From positions 1 through 31,231 of the forward strand of contig JAYMTF010000715.1 in assembly GCA_036897485.1 (NCBI GenBank): a stretch of DNA of 31,231 nucleotides. The letters are read 5' to 3'. This stretch comes from Pelargonium nanum (taxonomy: Eukaryota; Streptophyta; Magnoliopsida; Geraniales; Geraniaceae). Positions 12,193-25,848 of the stretch are shown one piece after another; position 1 is the stretch's first letter; every line of letters starts with the position of its first letter. The notes under the pieces are model-generated. The model was given only the letters and a program-made list of their open reading frames with translations. It searched no databases and was not told where the DNA came from. The translations under genes were made by a program, and so were the position numbers.

Positions 12193-13019
12193 AAGTACCA
12201 TGTTCACACATCAATAATCGGAGGATTTTATAGAAACCTATTTGTCACACATATATCTATATGGTTTGTCCAGCCTGGGATGTGTCTCAAATGTTGGCTA
12301 TAACATCTTAGGTTGAGAGCTTTCAATTGAGAATAATATTTGCAGCGAGTCGGTATGTACTAAATTTTTATATGCAATGTGAAGAGTGCCTAGATCACTA
12401 ATGGTTTTTGAACTCAGTCCTGAAGTCATTTATGTTGGAGTGAATGAAAATGGATTGAGAGATCTAATGTTTTACGATCTTGGCCTCATACATACATATC
12501 AACTAGTCATGTGTATTTACTTTGAAAAATATTTAAGAATGTGCGTAATTTAAATATACATAAATACGGTGTATTAGACAATTATATTATGATTTGCTTT
12601 TGAATTTGTCAAGAGCCGTTGTAGTAGGCATAGGAGCCGTTGAAGAAGAGGCTCTTGGGTTGAGGCCTGAAGATTTCTCACCATTCCCATTCTCACCTCC
12701 TAATTTTATCAATTTCTTCAACTTTTTTTTTTTTTTTTTTTGTTTCTCTATCTCTATCTTTGCATATCTTCCTCGCATTGCATGAATGCCCTTTGACTAA
12801 CTATCTGCTTCAGGTTCGAGTCTCGGTTATGCAACCTGCCCTTTCTGAACTATTGTAAAAAAAATGTTCTTTTTGTTGAATCGGATTCTGGGTTTGTTTT
12901 CTCATATTGGGTTTTCACTTTTCCCCAAGAAAATTTTCTTCCTTTGGCCATTTGAAGAGCTGAGTGTCTCTTTCCATCTTATATTTTCCTTTTACTAGCT
13001 ACAGAAAACAAGAAAAGAA
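12193..13019 (+). other. G6PDH 3' UTR, short intergenic gap and SKIP14 5' leader
   Basis: No gene is seen here. The first 200-300 bases are probably the G6PDH 3' UTR. A poly(T) tract of about 19 lies near 12723-12741. From about 12790 to 13019 the sequence probably forms the promoter and leader of the F-box gene. It includes a B-box-like GGTTCGAGTCTC near 12812, but no stem pairs around it. Confidence 0.4.
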
Positions 13020-14531
13020 ATGGATTTTGATTTCTCTAGTGACTCAAATTTCCCCTCCTTGCCGGAGGAGAGTCTGCGCTCATCGTTTAAGTTTTCTGAG
13101 TATGCAACGCATAAGGATTCGGATGGTTTTGATCCCTTTGGTGCCGAACTTCAGTGCAGCTCTTCCAATCCTGAAATGGAGAATTCGGGTGATCGTGATA
13201 AGGCCGGTGATATTTCTGATCAATTGCCTGTGGATCCTTTCGACATGGAATTCAGGTCAAATTTCACTGCAATCACCGGTTGGGTTGAGAATTTGAAGGA
13301 AGACTTGGTGTCAGATTTCCTTGACATTGATCTCATGGAAGAAGCTGAGATGTCCCATCAAACCCCATTTGCAGAGCAAAATTGGGGTTGGAATGAATCA
13401 TCTGGTTACATGAAGATTGATGGAAACTCCATTCCTTATGATACCTTTACTGGGGTTTTGATTGATAATGACTATAATTCTGAAAATGCAGCTGATAACA
13501 CTATGGAGGAATTCCATGGTTTTGGCCATGGGGATGGTGATCCACCTGATGCTTTGGAATATGCTCTTCATTATATGGGTTCTAAGGAACTACTTACCCT
13601 CGAACGGGTTTGCAGATCCTTGCGCGAGAATCAAATCCGATTGGCTCCTGTGGAGGAGTATTCAAATAGATTGGCCCTCGGGCGGGGGGATCACTGATGA
13701 TGCTCTTTTGCAGATGACTAGCAGGGCACAGGGTGGTCTTGAGTGCTTGATCCTGGTGGAGTGCTTGAATCCAACACAAAGCTCACAAAGGTTAGTACTT
13801 TGTATTATAACATAATTAAGGTTCTGAATAACATCTTATGTTTTCTTATGTTGTCAATTCATTTGTTATGTTTATTTTTGCATGATCTTTCTGTGTTTTT
13901 ATGCTAAATTGATAGTGCATATTGAGTAATAGCTTGTGGGTTCTTTTAATACAACATGATGATAATTGATCCTTTCTACATGCAGCTAAGTGTGCCAGGA
14001 TGCACTGGACTCAATATTGATGCCATTTTGTCTAACCTGAGGGCCTTCAAGTCCACTGGAATATCTGGAATAAAGCACCTAAGAATTGGAGGAGTTTCTA
14101 TGGTAACAAAAAAGCAGTTTAAGGAGATGAAATTGTTACTGGAAGTGGAGGCAGACACCCGAGAGCAGAAGAGAGCCCGCGAACCACAGTTCTATCAGAT
14201 GTCTCGGTCTAGGAAGTTGAATCTTTGTGATGATGATTGTCCAATTGACATCGAGTCATGCCCCAGATGCGAGAGGTTGAAGCTAGTTTATGACTGCCCC
14301 GAGGAGAGTTGTCAAAAGAAAGTCCCGCGGTGCAGGGCTTGCTTGAATTGCATAGGACGCTGCATCCATTGTGGGCGCTGCTTCAAAGACTGTGATGAAT
14401 ACGAGGAGACATTCTTTCTAGACTCGCTTTGTTTGGAGTGTTGGATGAAGTTCCTTAACGATCAAGACGAGCCAGAAGAAAATGGTGATTCCTCTTCCAA
14501 GTGCACCACTTTTCATCAGGAGACAACGTAG
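13020..14531 (+). CDS. SKIP14: F-box protein SKIP14-like, reading frame broken twice (possible pseudogene)
   Basis: Exon 1 is 13020-13790 and exon 2 is 13986-14531 (intron GTTAGT...TGCAG). SKIP14 is a plant F-box protein that binds SKP1/ASK in SCF ubiquitin ligases. The first frame (ATG 13020) reads from MDFDFSSDSNFPSLPEESL into the F-box core (LLTLERVCRSLRE), then runs out of homology at about 13628 and stops at 13697. The family-like sequence resumes in the +1 frame from about 13630 (IKSDWLLWRSIQID, GITDDALLQMTSRAQG, LECLILVEC). It shifts again near 13758 to a third frame (GVLESNTKLTK), which splices in phase to exon 2 (LSVPGCTGLN onward). The pattern fits a 2-nt loss in the F-box, then a deletion of roughly ten codons plus a frame change in the leucine-rich part. 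Exon 2 is clean: LRIGG motif, then a Cys-rich tail (CPRC, CRACLNCIGRCIHCGRC, LCLECW) that looks metal-binding. Identity is secure; whether the lesions are real or sequence errors is open. Confidence 0.8.
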
Positions 14532-15555
14532 TATAGAATCGAAATGGATTTAATGTGCAGACAATTTAGTGCAAAAATGGGAGCCCAAGTATCTGCTAGG
14601 TGGAGAAAATGAACCAGTTGCAGTGTCCTGTGTGGCTGTGGTTGGTACATTCTCTGAACTTTGGCTTGTCATGTTCCTAGCTTGTGGTGTTTTGGGTTTC
14701 AAAGACGAAAAAGAAAAGATTTTGATAGAATTATACCGAGCAAAGAGCGATCAGAAGCTTGGGAAGGATTTTTACAAAAAAGAAGGCGGCCTATGTTTTG
14801 TTAGCATAAATGGCCTCTTCAGGTTTGTGCTCTGAAGAGTCTTCGGTAATTGGTATTTGCTAGACAAACATCATTAAGAATATGAAAATCACATGTTGTG
14901 GTGAACTATAGCATGTGTATGTGGTTGCATATGTGAATGAAGTGGCTTGGAGTACAAGTTTCTGCTAGAGAAGTTTGGAGTGATTGGACATTGAAGAAAA
15001 ATAATAGTATGAAGGCACTGATATTTTATTTTCTGATATTAAGACACTGATGATCTTATTACTTGGTTTGTTTTGCTCTTAATAGCAACCTTTTATTATC
15101 TTGAAATGCTTAAAAACAAAAGAAAACAAGTCACTTTGACATGTATGGAGCCATTTGCTGAATCCATTGTTGTTAGGTTGTGTTGCTTCTGCTATTTGTT
15201 TTGACATCTCTGATTTTTCAACTATGTATGATAACGCCACTTGACCCATTCAAATCGAAGATAAAATCCAATGCAACGTATTTATTTTCACTTAACATGT
15301 GTTCTTTCTAAGGAGAACAGTTGAAGTACGAAGTGAAGTACTCGAATTGTAAATCTCCAAACACCGTTCCACAGCATCGACATCCTAAACAAAGGTGGAA
15401 ATATCGCATCAATTAAAACTAATAAAATATAATCTTTTGAACTTAAAAAAATCTATGTTTCCAGAATTAAGATTTATATAATATTGAGAAAATATTGTAT
15501 TTTAGATGCTCAATGCAAGAAATACATAGGTTCATTAGAATAGATATTTTTTTAG
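14532..15555 (+). other. SKIP14 3' UTR and intergenic DNA
   Basis: This is a continuation of the F-box transcript 3' region followed by AT-rich DNA. The open frame at 14569-14835 lies in the presumptive 3' UTR and has no recognisable domain. No gene or bounded repeat is seen. Confidence 0.4.
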
Positions 15556-15570
15556 AATAAAATAAATGTG

Positions 15571-16157
15571 TCGGCGTGGAAGGAGACCTGTGAATCTCGC
15601 CAGAATCTTTTGCCGATGGCCCGTCATGGGGCTGCAGAGAGGGGTGGTTGCTAGAGTTCGCCCCACGGGCCGAGGATGAAAGTAACTACAAATGGGGCGG
15701 TCTTTAGGAAGCCGCGGGTGGTGGCTGGATAGTGATGGATCACGACGGAATTTGCATGGAAGGAGGGCGGGTCGGCTGTACCAGTTCTTTGGATCCTCTC
15801 CATGCAGAGGCTCTCACAATTAAAGAAGCCTTAAGTTGGTTAATTACCAAAAGTTGGAAGTCAGCTATTATTGAGTCCGATGCGTTGCGGGTAATTCGTG
15901 TTATGCAGACCGGAGGGGAGAATTCCAGTGCCTCGGGATTGATCTTTGGTGACATTTTAACCTTGTCTAGCCAATTTGATGGTTTGGAGTTTTCATTTGT
16001 AGGGAGATCAGCAAACTGTGTTGCACATGCTCTTGCACTATCGTCTGTGTCTATAACAGGTTCTATTGGGTGGTTTGGGGTTGATTATCTCATTCCGATC
16101 ACGAGTTATCTCCTTGTTCGAATTCGTAATAAACCTATTTACGTTTCCCTTAAATAA
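15571..16157 (+). pseudogene. LINE-type RNase H domain fragment (RVT_3-like), frame-broken
   Basis: The ORF at 15732-16157 reads as a plant RNase H-like domain: DPLHAEALTIKEALSWL carries the second acidic residue, AIIESDALRVI the third, and VGRSANCVAHALA the conserved C-terminal helix. The first catalytic strand lies upstream in another frame, at about 15677-15720 (MKVTTNGAVFRKPRVVAG then a stop). There the usual Asp of the DGA motif is replaced by Asn. A 1-2 base shift at about 15718-15732 joins the two parts. This domain sits at the C-terminus of plant LINE polyproteins and in free-standing copies. An imperfect direct repeat flanks the segment (AATAAAATAAATGT at 15556-15569 and AATAAAATAATGT at 16153-16165), which could be a target-site duplication of a 5'-truncated insertion. 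The repeat is AT-rich, so chance cannot be excluded. It is a non-functional relic. Confidence 0.7.
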
Positions 16158-16364
16158 AATAATGTAATTTATATTTTATTTTGACATAAATAAATGCAAT
16201 TTAATAAATTTGTCTTACTAGAGAAAAGTGGATATCCAAAAGAAAAATTTCCATGGAAAAGAAACCATATCCAATAATCTGAGAAAAACACGTGGATATA
16301 CAAGTGGGACCCAAATCCACGTGTAATCCAGCCCTTCCCCTCCAAATTTGGCAATTTTCGCAAG

Positions 16365-16438
16365 TATAAAACTAGGGTACCACCCAGTTCACCAACACAC
16401 TCCATTGAATCCACTGTCATCAATCTCTCACTCTCAGA
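16365..16438 (+). promoter_or_regulatory. Core promoter and 5' leader of the trihelix gene
   Basis: A TATA box (TATAAAACT, 16365-16373) lies about 70 bp before the ATG. The CA/CT-rich sequence after it (ACCAACACACTCCATTGAATC) is a plausible start region about 30 bp downstream. The leader contains no upstream ATG between the TATA box and 16439, which supports that start codon. Confidence 0.6.
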
Positions 16439-19400
16439 ATGTACCTTCCAGAAGAATCTAGACCCATCGATTTGCACAAAGAAGCAGCCTCAGCTTCAGT
16501 GGAGGCAGACATTATCGTCGAGACTAGCGGCGGCGGCGAGGACCAAGATTCGATATCCCCCTACCCCAAGAAGCGATCAGAGCCTTGGACTGAGGAGGAG
16601 ACTCTGTGCTTGATCATCTTTCGCCGCGAAGTCGAAGCTCTTTTCAACACCTCCAAGTCCAACCAGCATCTCTGGGATCGGATCTCCGCCCAGATGAGCG
16701 AAAATGGCTTCGAACGCTCCCCCACCATGTGCACTGACAAGTGGAGGAACCTCTTGAAGAAGCACAAGAAAATCCGCCGCGGCGGCGGCGCCGGCGGAGG
16801 CTCCGTCAATATGTTGTATTACGAGGAGCTGGAGGGTTTTCTCAACGACAGAGCCAACAAGAGCCCCACTCCTCCCAAGGCCGATTCTCACAGTCGGTTC
16901 TGTGATCAAGGTGCGTGCGGTGGGTTTCGGTTTTGCGCTTGTTATATGCTTTGTTTGTTTGGTTCCCAAGAAAATGTGGGAAAGGAAAATATTGGGCTTA
17001 TTTTATTAATTATGTGGACCCAAGAAAACAAATGTATCTACAGTGGATGCCTAGATGTAGATATTTGGCCTTTCTTTTAAGAAATCCAAAGCATGCCATT
17101 TGTCAAAACATATAATAATCCGGAATTTCACATTTTCTTTAAAGATATTTGGCCTTATTTATCTAGAATTATGTAGGGGTGGGTTCCAAAAAGGTCACAT
17201 TAACTATGTCATTGTCAAGTTTTACACACACTACTATCTTGGACTACATATGGTTTGTGAGGGAGGTTATTGGACAACCAAGATTCATGTTAGGAAATCT
17301 TTATCAGAGTTTATTGATGGAAACTGCTCAGCAGTCAACATGTTATAGGAAATCTTGATATCTGTATCTACTTATTAGGCAGCAGTTACATGATGCTTTT
17401 GATGATTCCTTGTTTCTAGATAGTTATTGTCGGTGTTTTTAAGGGAGTAGGAGATGCTACGTATCGGGTTTCATTAGTACATTTAATTTAAGTGTACCCG
17501 TTTAATTAATGGCCTTTTGCCTCCATTTTCACTACCTTACTTATCTAAGAATTTGATGCCTTTAATTGCTAAAAATGAATGTGCAGCATTTTAAACAATA
17601 AGATTCGGTTATCATGTACTTTGAAGCTATCAGTATTTGGTATGCATGGTACATTGTAAATCTGAAAAGAACTTGTAGCTGTTATAAACAATATGATTTG
17701 TTCCTCTACTAGTGTACTATGGAGGCATTAGTACTGTGTATATTAACTGTTTGAATTCTTAAATCAGTTTCAGGTCTCGAGGATGCTAGTATTCCATCTG
17801 GATCCCTGCAAGGTATTTCTTCTGATTTGAGCTACTCAATCTTGTACAGCATAGTTTGAAGTTAAGGTGTGCCTGTCTTGTGCATTTGCTGTCTTGTTGT
17901 GGAAACCTCCCCAGACCTTACAATGGTGGGAGTCTCATGCACTATTACCCCCTGTTTAGTGTGAAACCTAGTCTTTCTTTTTTGTCATTCCTACTTTGAG
18001 TTTTATTAATTACCTTACATGAAAAATCACCATTTTAGAATCAGATGTATGCTCTCCGAATAATTCTATATGCATGTGCCATAATCAGTAATTGATGAGA
18101 GCATAATCTATGAAACTATAGGATGTTTTTTAACAAATAAATAGGTTTTGTAAGAAGTTTGATCATGGTGTTGTCCGGAACGAAATTTGTTTACCTAGGG
18201 TGGAGTCACTGTCTTGCTCTTGATGTTTTGTACGATGTCCTGAATTCTTGCAAAAATCCAGTAAAGATGTTTGTGATTTTTTTTCCCTTTTTGGTTTGCT
18301 TCAATGCGTTAAATATAACGTGGAAACTAATTGAAGGGTGTTAAATTATAGGCCAAGTTTGACATGATTTAATTACACGTACAATTTTCTTTATAATTTA
18401 GCATCTTATTCTACCTCATTGTTTTCATTGAAGGGAATTTTGACTATCACATCCCACGTGTAATGGCACGCTAGCTACAGAGTTTGATTAATCTGCAGAA
18501 GGTGGAAAATAACATTATCAAGGCCAATCATGAAAATTAAAACAGAGAAATGTTCTAAAATCTAACCAGAGGGTGATCTTTATAAAGTATGATTCAAAAT
18601 GTCTATTTTAGAGATCTCTTGCATTTTGCTCTATGTATTTAACAATTGTTGAAGTGGGGATTAAAGTCCCACATTGGAAAAATATAATATGAAAATTTAT
18701 TATATATAACGGTGTAATCCAAATTCTAGTAACGAGGTTGGCCTTTTAGTAGTGTAAGCCTAAGCCATTATATGAACGCCCAATATTAAAATTTTACGAA
18801 TTTTCAATAGTTTGAGCCCACATAAGTAGCATTTCTTTTGAAACTAGCCAGAATCAGGGATTCCTTGTTAAGTTGTTGGTAGTAGCTTACTTTTTTATAT
18901 CTTTCAATATAGTCTTATGTTATGGGATTATTAGTATCTTGACTTTTTTGTAACACTGTTCAAGTTTTTAGGGAATGATAATAAAAAATAATCTCTCTCT
19001 CTCACGCACACGCACACGCACACACGAACACAGTGTGGAAGTGAATCATATACCCTAAACATAAAAGTGTGTGTTCACAAGGGTACCAAGTAAGGTCTAA
19101 TGTGTTGGATTCTTTTTCTCACCTGAGACAAAGATAGATTATAGAAGATACCTTGCAAAGATCAGCTCAGAACTATCCATGTCAATAGCTGACTGTGTTC
19201 CATCATAAATATATGATATAATGAACAACAAGAGCAGCCTGCTGACATGCTCCCATTTTAATGAATCCTATTACTAAAAAACTTTTCATTCTCAATTTGC
19301 TTGCAGTCTGATCATTTAACTATCTATTAATTTCTTATAGATTTGTCAGTTCCATTTTACAGTAATTTTTGCATTTCTATATACATGTAGCCTCATGTGA

Positions 19401-21383
19401 GGACTTCTGTACCGTACAAGTTGAAGGCATCAAAATGAATTCATTGACTCATCAGCTTATTGGCTAAGAACTTCCAAATAGATAATAGGTCAGGGTACCT
19501 CATTATTGCTTCTGAAACTCTTGACTGGGGTGATAATAGGGCGGGGTGTGGTCTGGACAGGTTCTAGGTTGCCACCTCATTTTCAAGTTCAGATCTATTC
19601 TGAACCACTGATGGTTCAACAATGGGTGCCATGAGATTGCTATCGATGGTGCAGTGCCAGATCTAATTGTCAAACATCCTCCTCAGCTACAATGTTGTTG
19701 GGAGGCAACTTTTGTCAACCTGTTAAACACCTTACCTTTCCAATCATCTCATGGATCGTTACATCTTATCAAGTTATACAAGACTTCATTTTGCTTACCA
19801 TGTTGGACTTCTATTCTTGTATTATTTTGCTCTCAAAGTTCAAGATTCTGCATTCCTGTGTGCAATACAATGTAGTTGAACTGTTAAAAATGGATCGGTT
19901 ACAAGAGGTTGAACTGTTGAAGTTTGCTTTTACTTAATTTTCTTGAGTTTTTACTAGTTCTATTTTGCTTGGATTACAGCTGGTGAGCAATCAACAGTCA
20001 ATCTGGAAAGGCAGTTGGTTCAGGATGGTGATCCTCTTGCCATTACATCAGCTGATGCCGCTGCTGCTACTGATGTTTCACCTTGGAATTGGAGAGCGAC
20101 CCCAGTAAATGGTGAGCTTTTAAAATGAATCTGTGAAATTCTAAGTGTGGAACAGTTACCATGATCCCGTCTAAAGTTCTGAATTCTGACTTGATTCATC
20201 AACCCTTTGAATTGTTCAATTGGTCTAATAAAGTAACAATTTCATCTTTGTTTTTTCCTGTTCAAAATTTAACATTTCCCATATGGTAGGGGTCATGTGA
20301 CTGCACATGACCCATTTGGAGCAGTCTGGAATCTGGATACCTGTTTGGGTCACATGACCTGATGACATTTCCCCAATCCCAAAAGTTTTTTTTTTGTTCG
20401 ATGTCAACTTCAGTAAAATCCTTGTTCTGCATTTTTATTTCTTATGCATAATCTTTATATTAAAAACTTTTCATTGAAACTCCAGGTTTACACACACACA
20501 CACATATATATATATGTTGCATGGAGACATTGCGGAGTGACGCACTTTGTTTGGGAAATGATATAGTTGTTGCATGGAGATGAGACATTTTGGTTCGAGC
20601 CAGTATATATGTGGAGTCTTAGCAAATGCATCAGACAAATGGTGGATTTTCCTTTACCAGCCTAATACACGGATAAAATGTGTACATGCCTGTTAGACTT
20701 GTATATTTTTTTAACAATAGGTCACTTGCTTTATGGAAACTTATACCATACCGTACAGGTCACTGTGATATCATAAATTTATAATGTATGCAATATTTAT
20801 GTTATGTATATTTTAATCTCGTCCACATTTCAAAATTAAGTAAAAGCATGCAATGGGATCTTAGTTGCAGGTGAGGAGAACCGCGGTCCTGCTGGGAGGG
20901 TTATATCAGTCAAATTTGGGGAATACACTAGAAGGATTGGCATCGATGGTACTGCTGATGCAATCAAGGAGGCGATCAAGTCTGTGTTTGGGTTAAGAAC
21001 AAAGCGGGAATTTTGGTTGGAGGATGAAGATGAAGTTGTAAGGACTCTTGACAGGGACATGCCTTTAGGGAATTATGTTCTCCACCTCGACGAAGGTATT
21101 CTAGAATCTTGATATGCACATTTAATTGTACCTTAGCAAAGATTTGCTTACATAAGCCTTATGTTTGTTGGCAGGAATCACCATAAAATTGTGCCACTAT
21201 GATGAACTGAACAACATCATCATCGAAGAGAAAACATTGTACACAGAGGATAATTTCGGTTCTTTTCTCGGATGCCGTGGCTTTTCATGTTTAAGAGAGT
21301 TGAATAGCTCTAGGACTGTTGATACTTGGGATAACCTGCAGCCTGGCGGAATGTACACTGCGGTGAGACTTTTCGGAGATTAA
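16439..21383 (+). CDS. GT-1: Trihelix transcription factor, GT-1/GT-4 type
   Basis: Five exons, 16439-16910, 17768-17812, 19980-20111, 20871-21095 and 21175-21383, join to 360 aa. The N-terminal [15 protein letters not shown] is typical of GT-1. The trihelix DNA-binding domain spans about residues 46-112 ([53 protein letters not shown]), with a Trp in each of the three helices (W50, W79, W102). GT-1 binds GT elements (Box II, GGTTAA) in light-regulated promoters in the nucleus. A Gly-rich linker (116-122) and a short helix follow. The conserved GT-1 C-terminal half includes [20 protein letters not shown] (about 188-210) and two regions, 226-291 and 293-359, that look like beta-grasp folds. 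All four introns are phase 1, so each internal exon could be skipped without a frame change; exon 2 is only 45 nt. Intron 2 (17813-19979) is 2.2 kb and carries repeat debris. GT-1 versus GT-4 cannot be decided by eye. Confidence 0.93.
18647..18835 (+). mobile_element. Candidate solo-LTR/TRIM-like repeat in trihelix intron 2
   Basis: Starting TGTTGAAGTGGGGATTAAAG, it contains AGTCCCACATTGGAAAA (18665-18681), a sequence common at the start of small plant LTR elements. A TATATATAA follows (18701-18709), and a possible TG...CA end lies near 18830 (GAGCCCACA). I find no clear target-site duplication. The GTCCCACATTG motif also resembles the plant snRNA upstream sequence element, but no snRNA sequence follows it. 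Confidence 0.3.
18982..19031. repeat. Microsatellite (CT)n then (CACG/CA)n
   Basis: A CTCTCTCTCTC run is followed by alternating CACG and CACA units inside intron 2 of the trihelix gene. A second CA/TA microsatellite lies in intron 3 at about 20490-20515. Confidence 0.8.
20290..20313. repeat. Perfect hairpin with CACATG/CATGTG arms in trihelix intron 3
   Basis: GGGTCATGTG (20290-20299) and CACATGACCC (20304-20313) form 10-bp perfect inverted arms around a 4-nt loop. A related, nearly self-complementary GGGTCACATGACC occurs about 35 bp downstream (20347-20359). Confidence 0.7.
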
Positions 21384-22099
21384 ATTTTTTCCTCTGGCAA
21401 GCCAAACAGCTTCACTCATTGCCATTAAGGTTGAATTGTAAGATAGTCAATTTTGTGCATCTCACACTACACACACCCCAGCTACAACTCACAAGGTAAA
21501 TCTGTACAGACAATCATGGTTAGAATGTTAGATATTTGATTTTTTTTCGATAGATGTTGCAGCTCGGAAGTGCCATAGCATACACAGTAACCTCTTGGAT
21601 ACATGAAATACATGGCTCTAGAATCTTGAGTTTTTTCTGTATTGTACATCAATAGATGGATCTATTCTTTGCTTACAAAACAATTCATGTGAACTACTGA
21701 AGAAACTAAATAAAGATCATACGTTGTGTGTAATATGGATTGTTGATAGTCTTGACATTTATTTTACATAGTAAATCCTTGTCTAGTACTTTAGTTGTGT
21801 TGATATGTATCACAGTCACCATAACTTATTTTCTCTACCATATTCTGTTGGGTTGGTGGTATATTATGTGGAGTCAAAACCAACCAGAAGATAATTGGCT
21901 GGCTGGCTGGCTGGCTTTCAATGGGTAGTGTGCTCTGAATAACTACAATCCAACTTTTTTCAGCAGAAAATGAGAGACCAAACTTTTTTGGTAGGGTACT
22001 CTTCTTTCCGTACATGTCCAGTAGAAAGGGCATCAAACTGAGAGTTCCATTTTATTTTGCCCTTCTTTTGCTTCACAATTTTCTTCTTTTAAATTTTTT
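21384..22099 (+). other. Trihelix gene 3' UTR and flank, with polyadenylation signal
   Basis: The 3' UTR follows the TAA at 21381-21383. An AATAAA at 21709-21714 is the best polyadenylation signal, giving a 3' UTR of about 330-350 bases. A short GGCT tandem repeat (TGGCTGGCTGGCTGGCT) is at about 21897-21915. I see no gene between here and the foldback repeat. Confidence 0.5.
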
Positions 22100-22400
22100 A
22101 GGTAAATCATGACCCATTTGGTCACTGAACTTTTTTTATACCTAAATTGGTCTCTTAACTTGCGTGTTTGTACTTAATTTGGTCCCTAAATTTTTTTTAA
22201 TTTGAAATAGTTTCTGAACTTTCAAATATGGACTTAAAATAGTCATTGTCGTTGGATCTTATTTCAAAAATTCATGAACTAATTGGGTACATATTTAAAA
22301 GTTCAGTAGTATTTTGAATTAAAAAAAAATTCATGAACCATATTAAAAACACTAAAGTAAGGGATAAAAAATGTTAATAGACCAAATTGGATTAACAAAA
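22100..22400. repeat. Foldback (inverted-repeat) element upstream of GAPC
   Basis: Left-arm segments such as TTTGGTCCCTAAA, TTTTTTTTAATTTGAAATAG and CTGAACTTTCAAATATGGA recur in reverse complement on the right (AAAAGTTCAGTAGTATTTTG, GAATTAAAAAAAAATTCATG, AGACCAAATTGG). The two arms meet near 22255. It has the style of a non-autonomous DNA transposon. The arms are diverged, and I could not fix the termini or a target duplication, so limits are approximate. Confidence 0.55.
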
Positions 22401-22744
22401 ATTAGGAATCAAATTGAATTTTTAACATATATATATAAAAAGTTTGACATTTATTTAATGAGAGAGGAAGCACAGGCAAAAACCTCACCTCAAAATCTAT
22501 GTTGAACTGTCACAATTCAGTAGTTGGTGGAATACAAAATCAGCTTACAGAATAAGAACAATCTAGAGTGTGCCTCTTATTAAAGGTTACAAAAAAATAT
22601 AGTAATTAAAATTTTGCATGGATAGGATAGGCAATATCACAAGTTTAGGGATGATAAATATCCAGAGTCAGCAGCTTCCTTTTAAAAAAGCGAAATCAAC
22701 GGTGGTGCAGACACCTACCCGTAGCTGAACCACTCAAGATGAAT

Positions 22745-25848
<3,104 letters not shown>

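Noticed and set aside
12587..12785. Pair of overlapping 63-codon frames on both strands
   Set aside because: They are produced by a low-complexity poly(T)/T-rich tract; the Phe-run and Lys-run proteins are not credible.
12805..12830. B-box-like GGTTCGAGTCTC suggesting a tRNA or SINE
   Set aside because: The flanking bases do not form a T-stem and no A-box or cloverleaf can be built upstream. It is probably chance in the SKIP14 leader.
16577..16969. 130-codon minus-strand open frame opposite trihelix exon 1
   Set aside because: It is antisense to the conserved trihelix domain. The Ala/Leu-rich composition comes from the GC-rich sense exon.
18660..18760. snRNA (U6-like) gene behind the GTCCCACATTG/TATA pair
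   Set aside because: No snRNA sequence is recognisable at the expected start, and a TTTT terminator would stop a Pol III transcript after about 10 bases.
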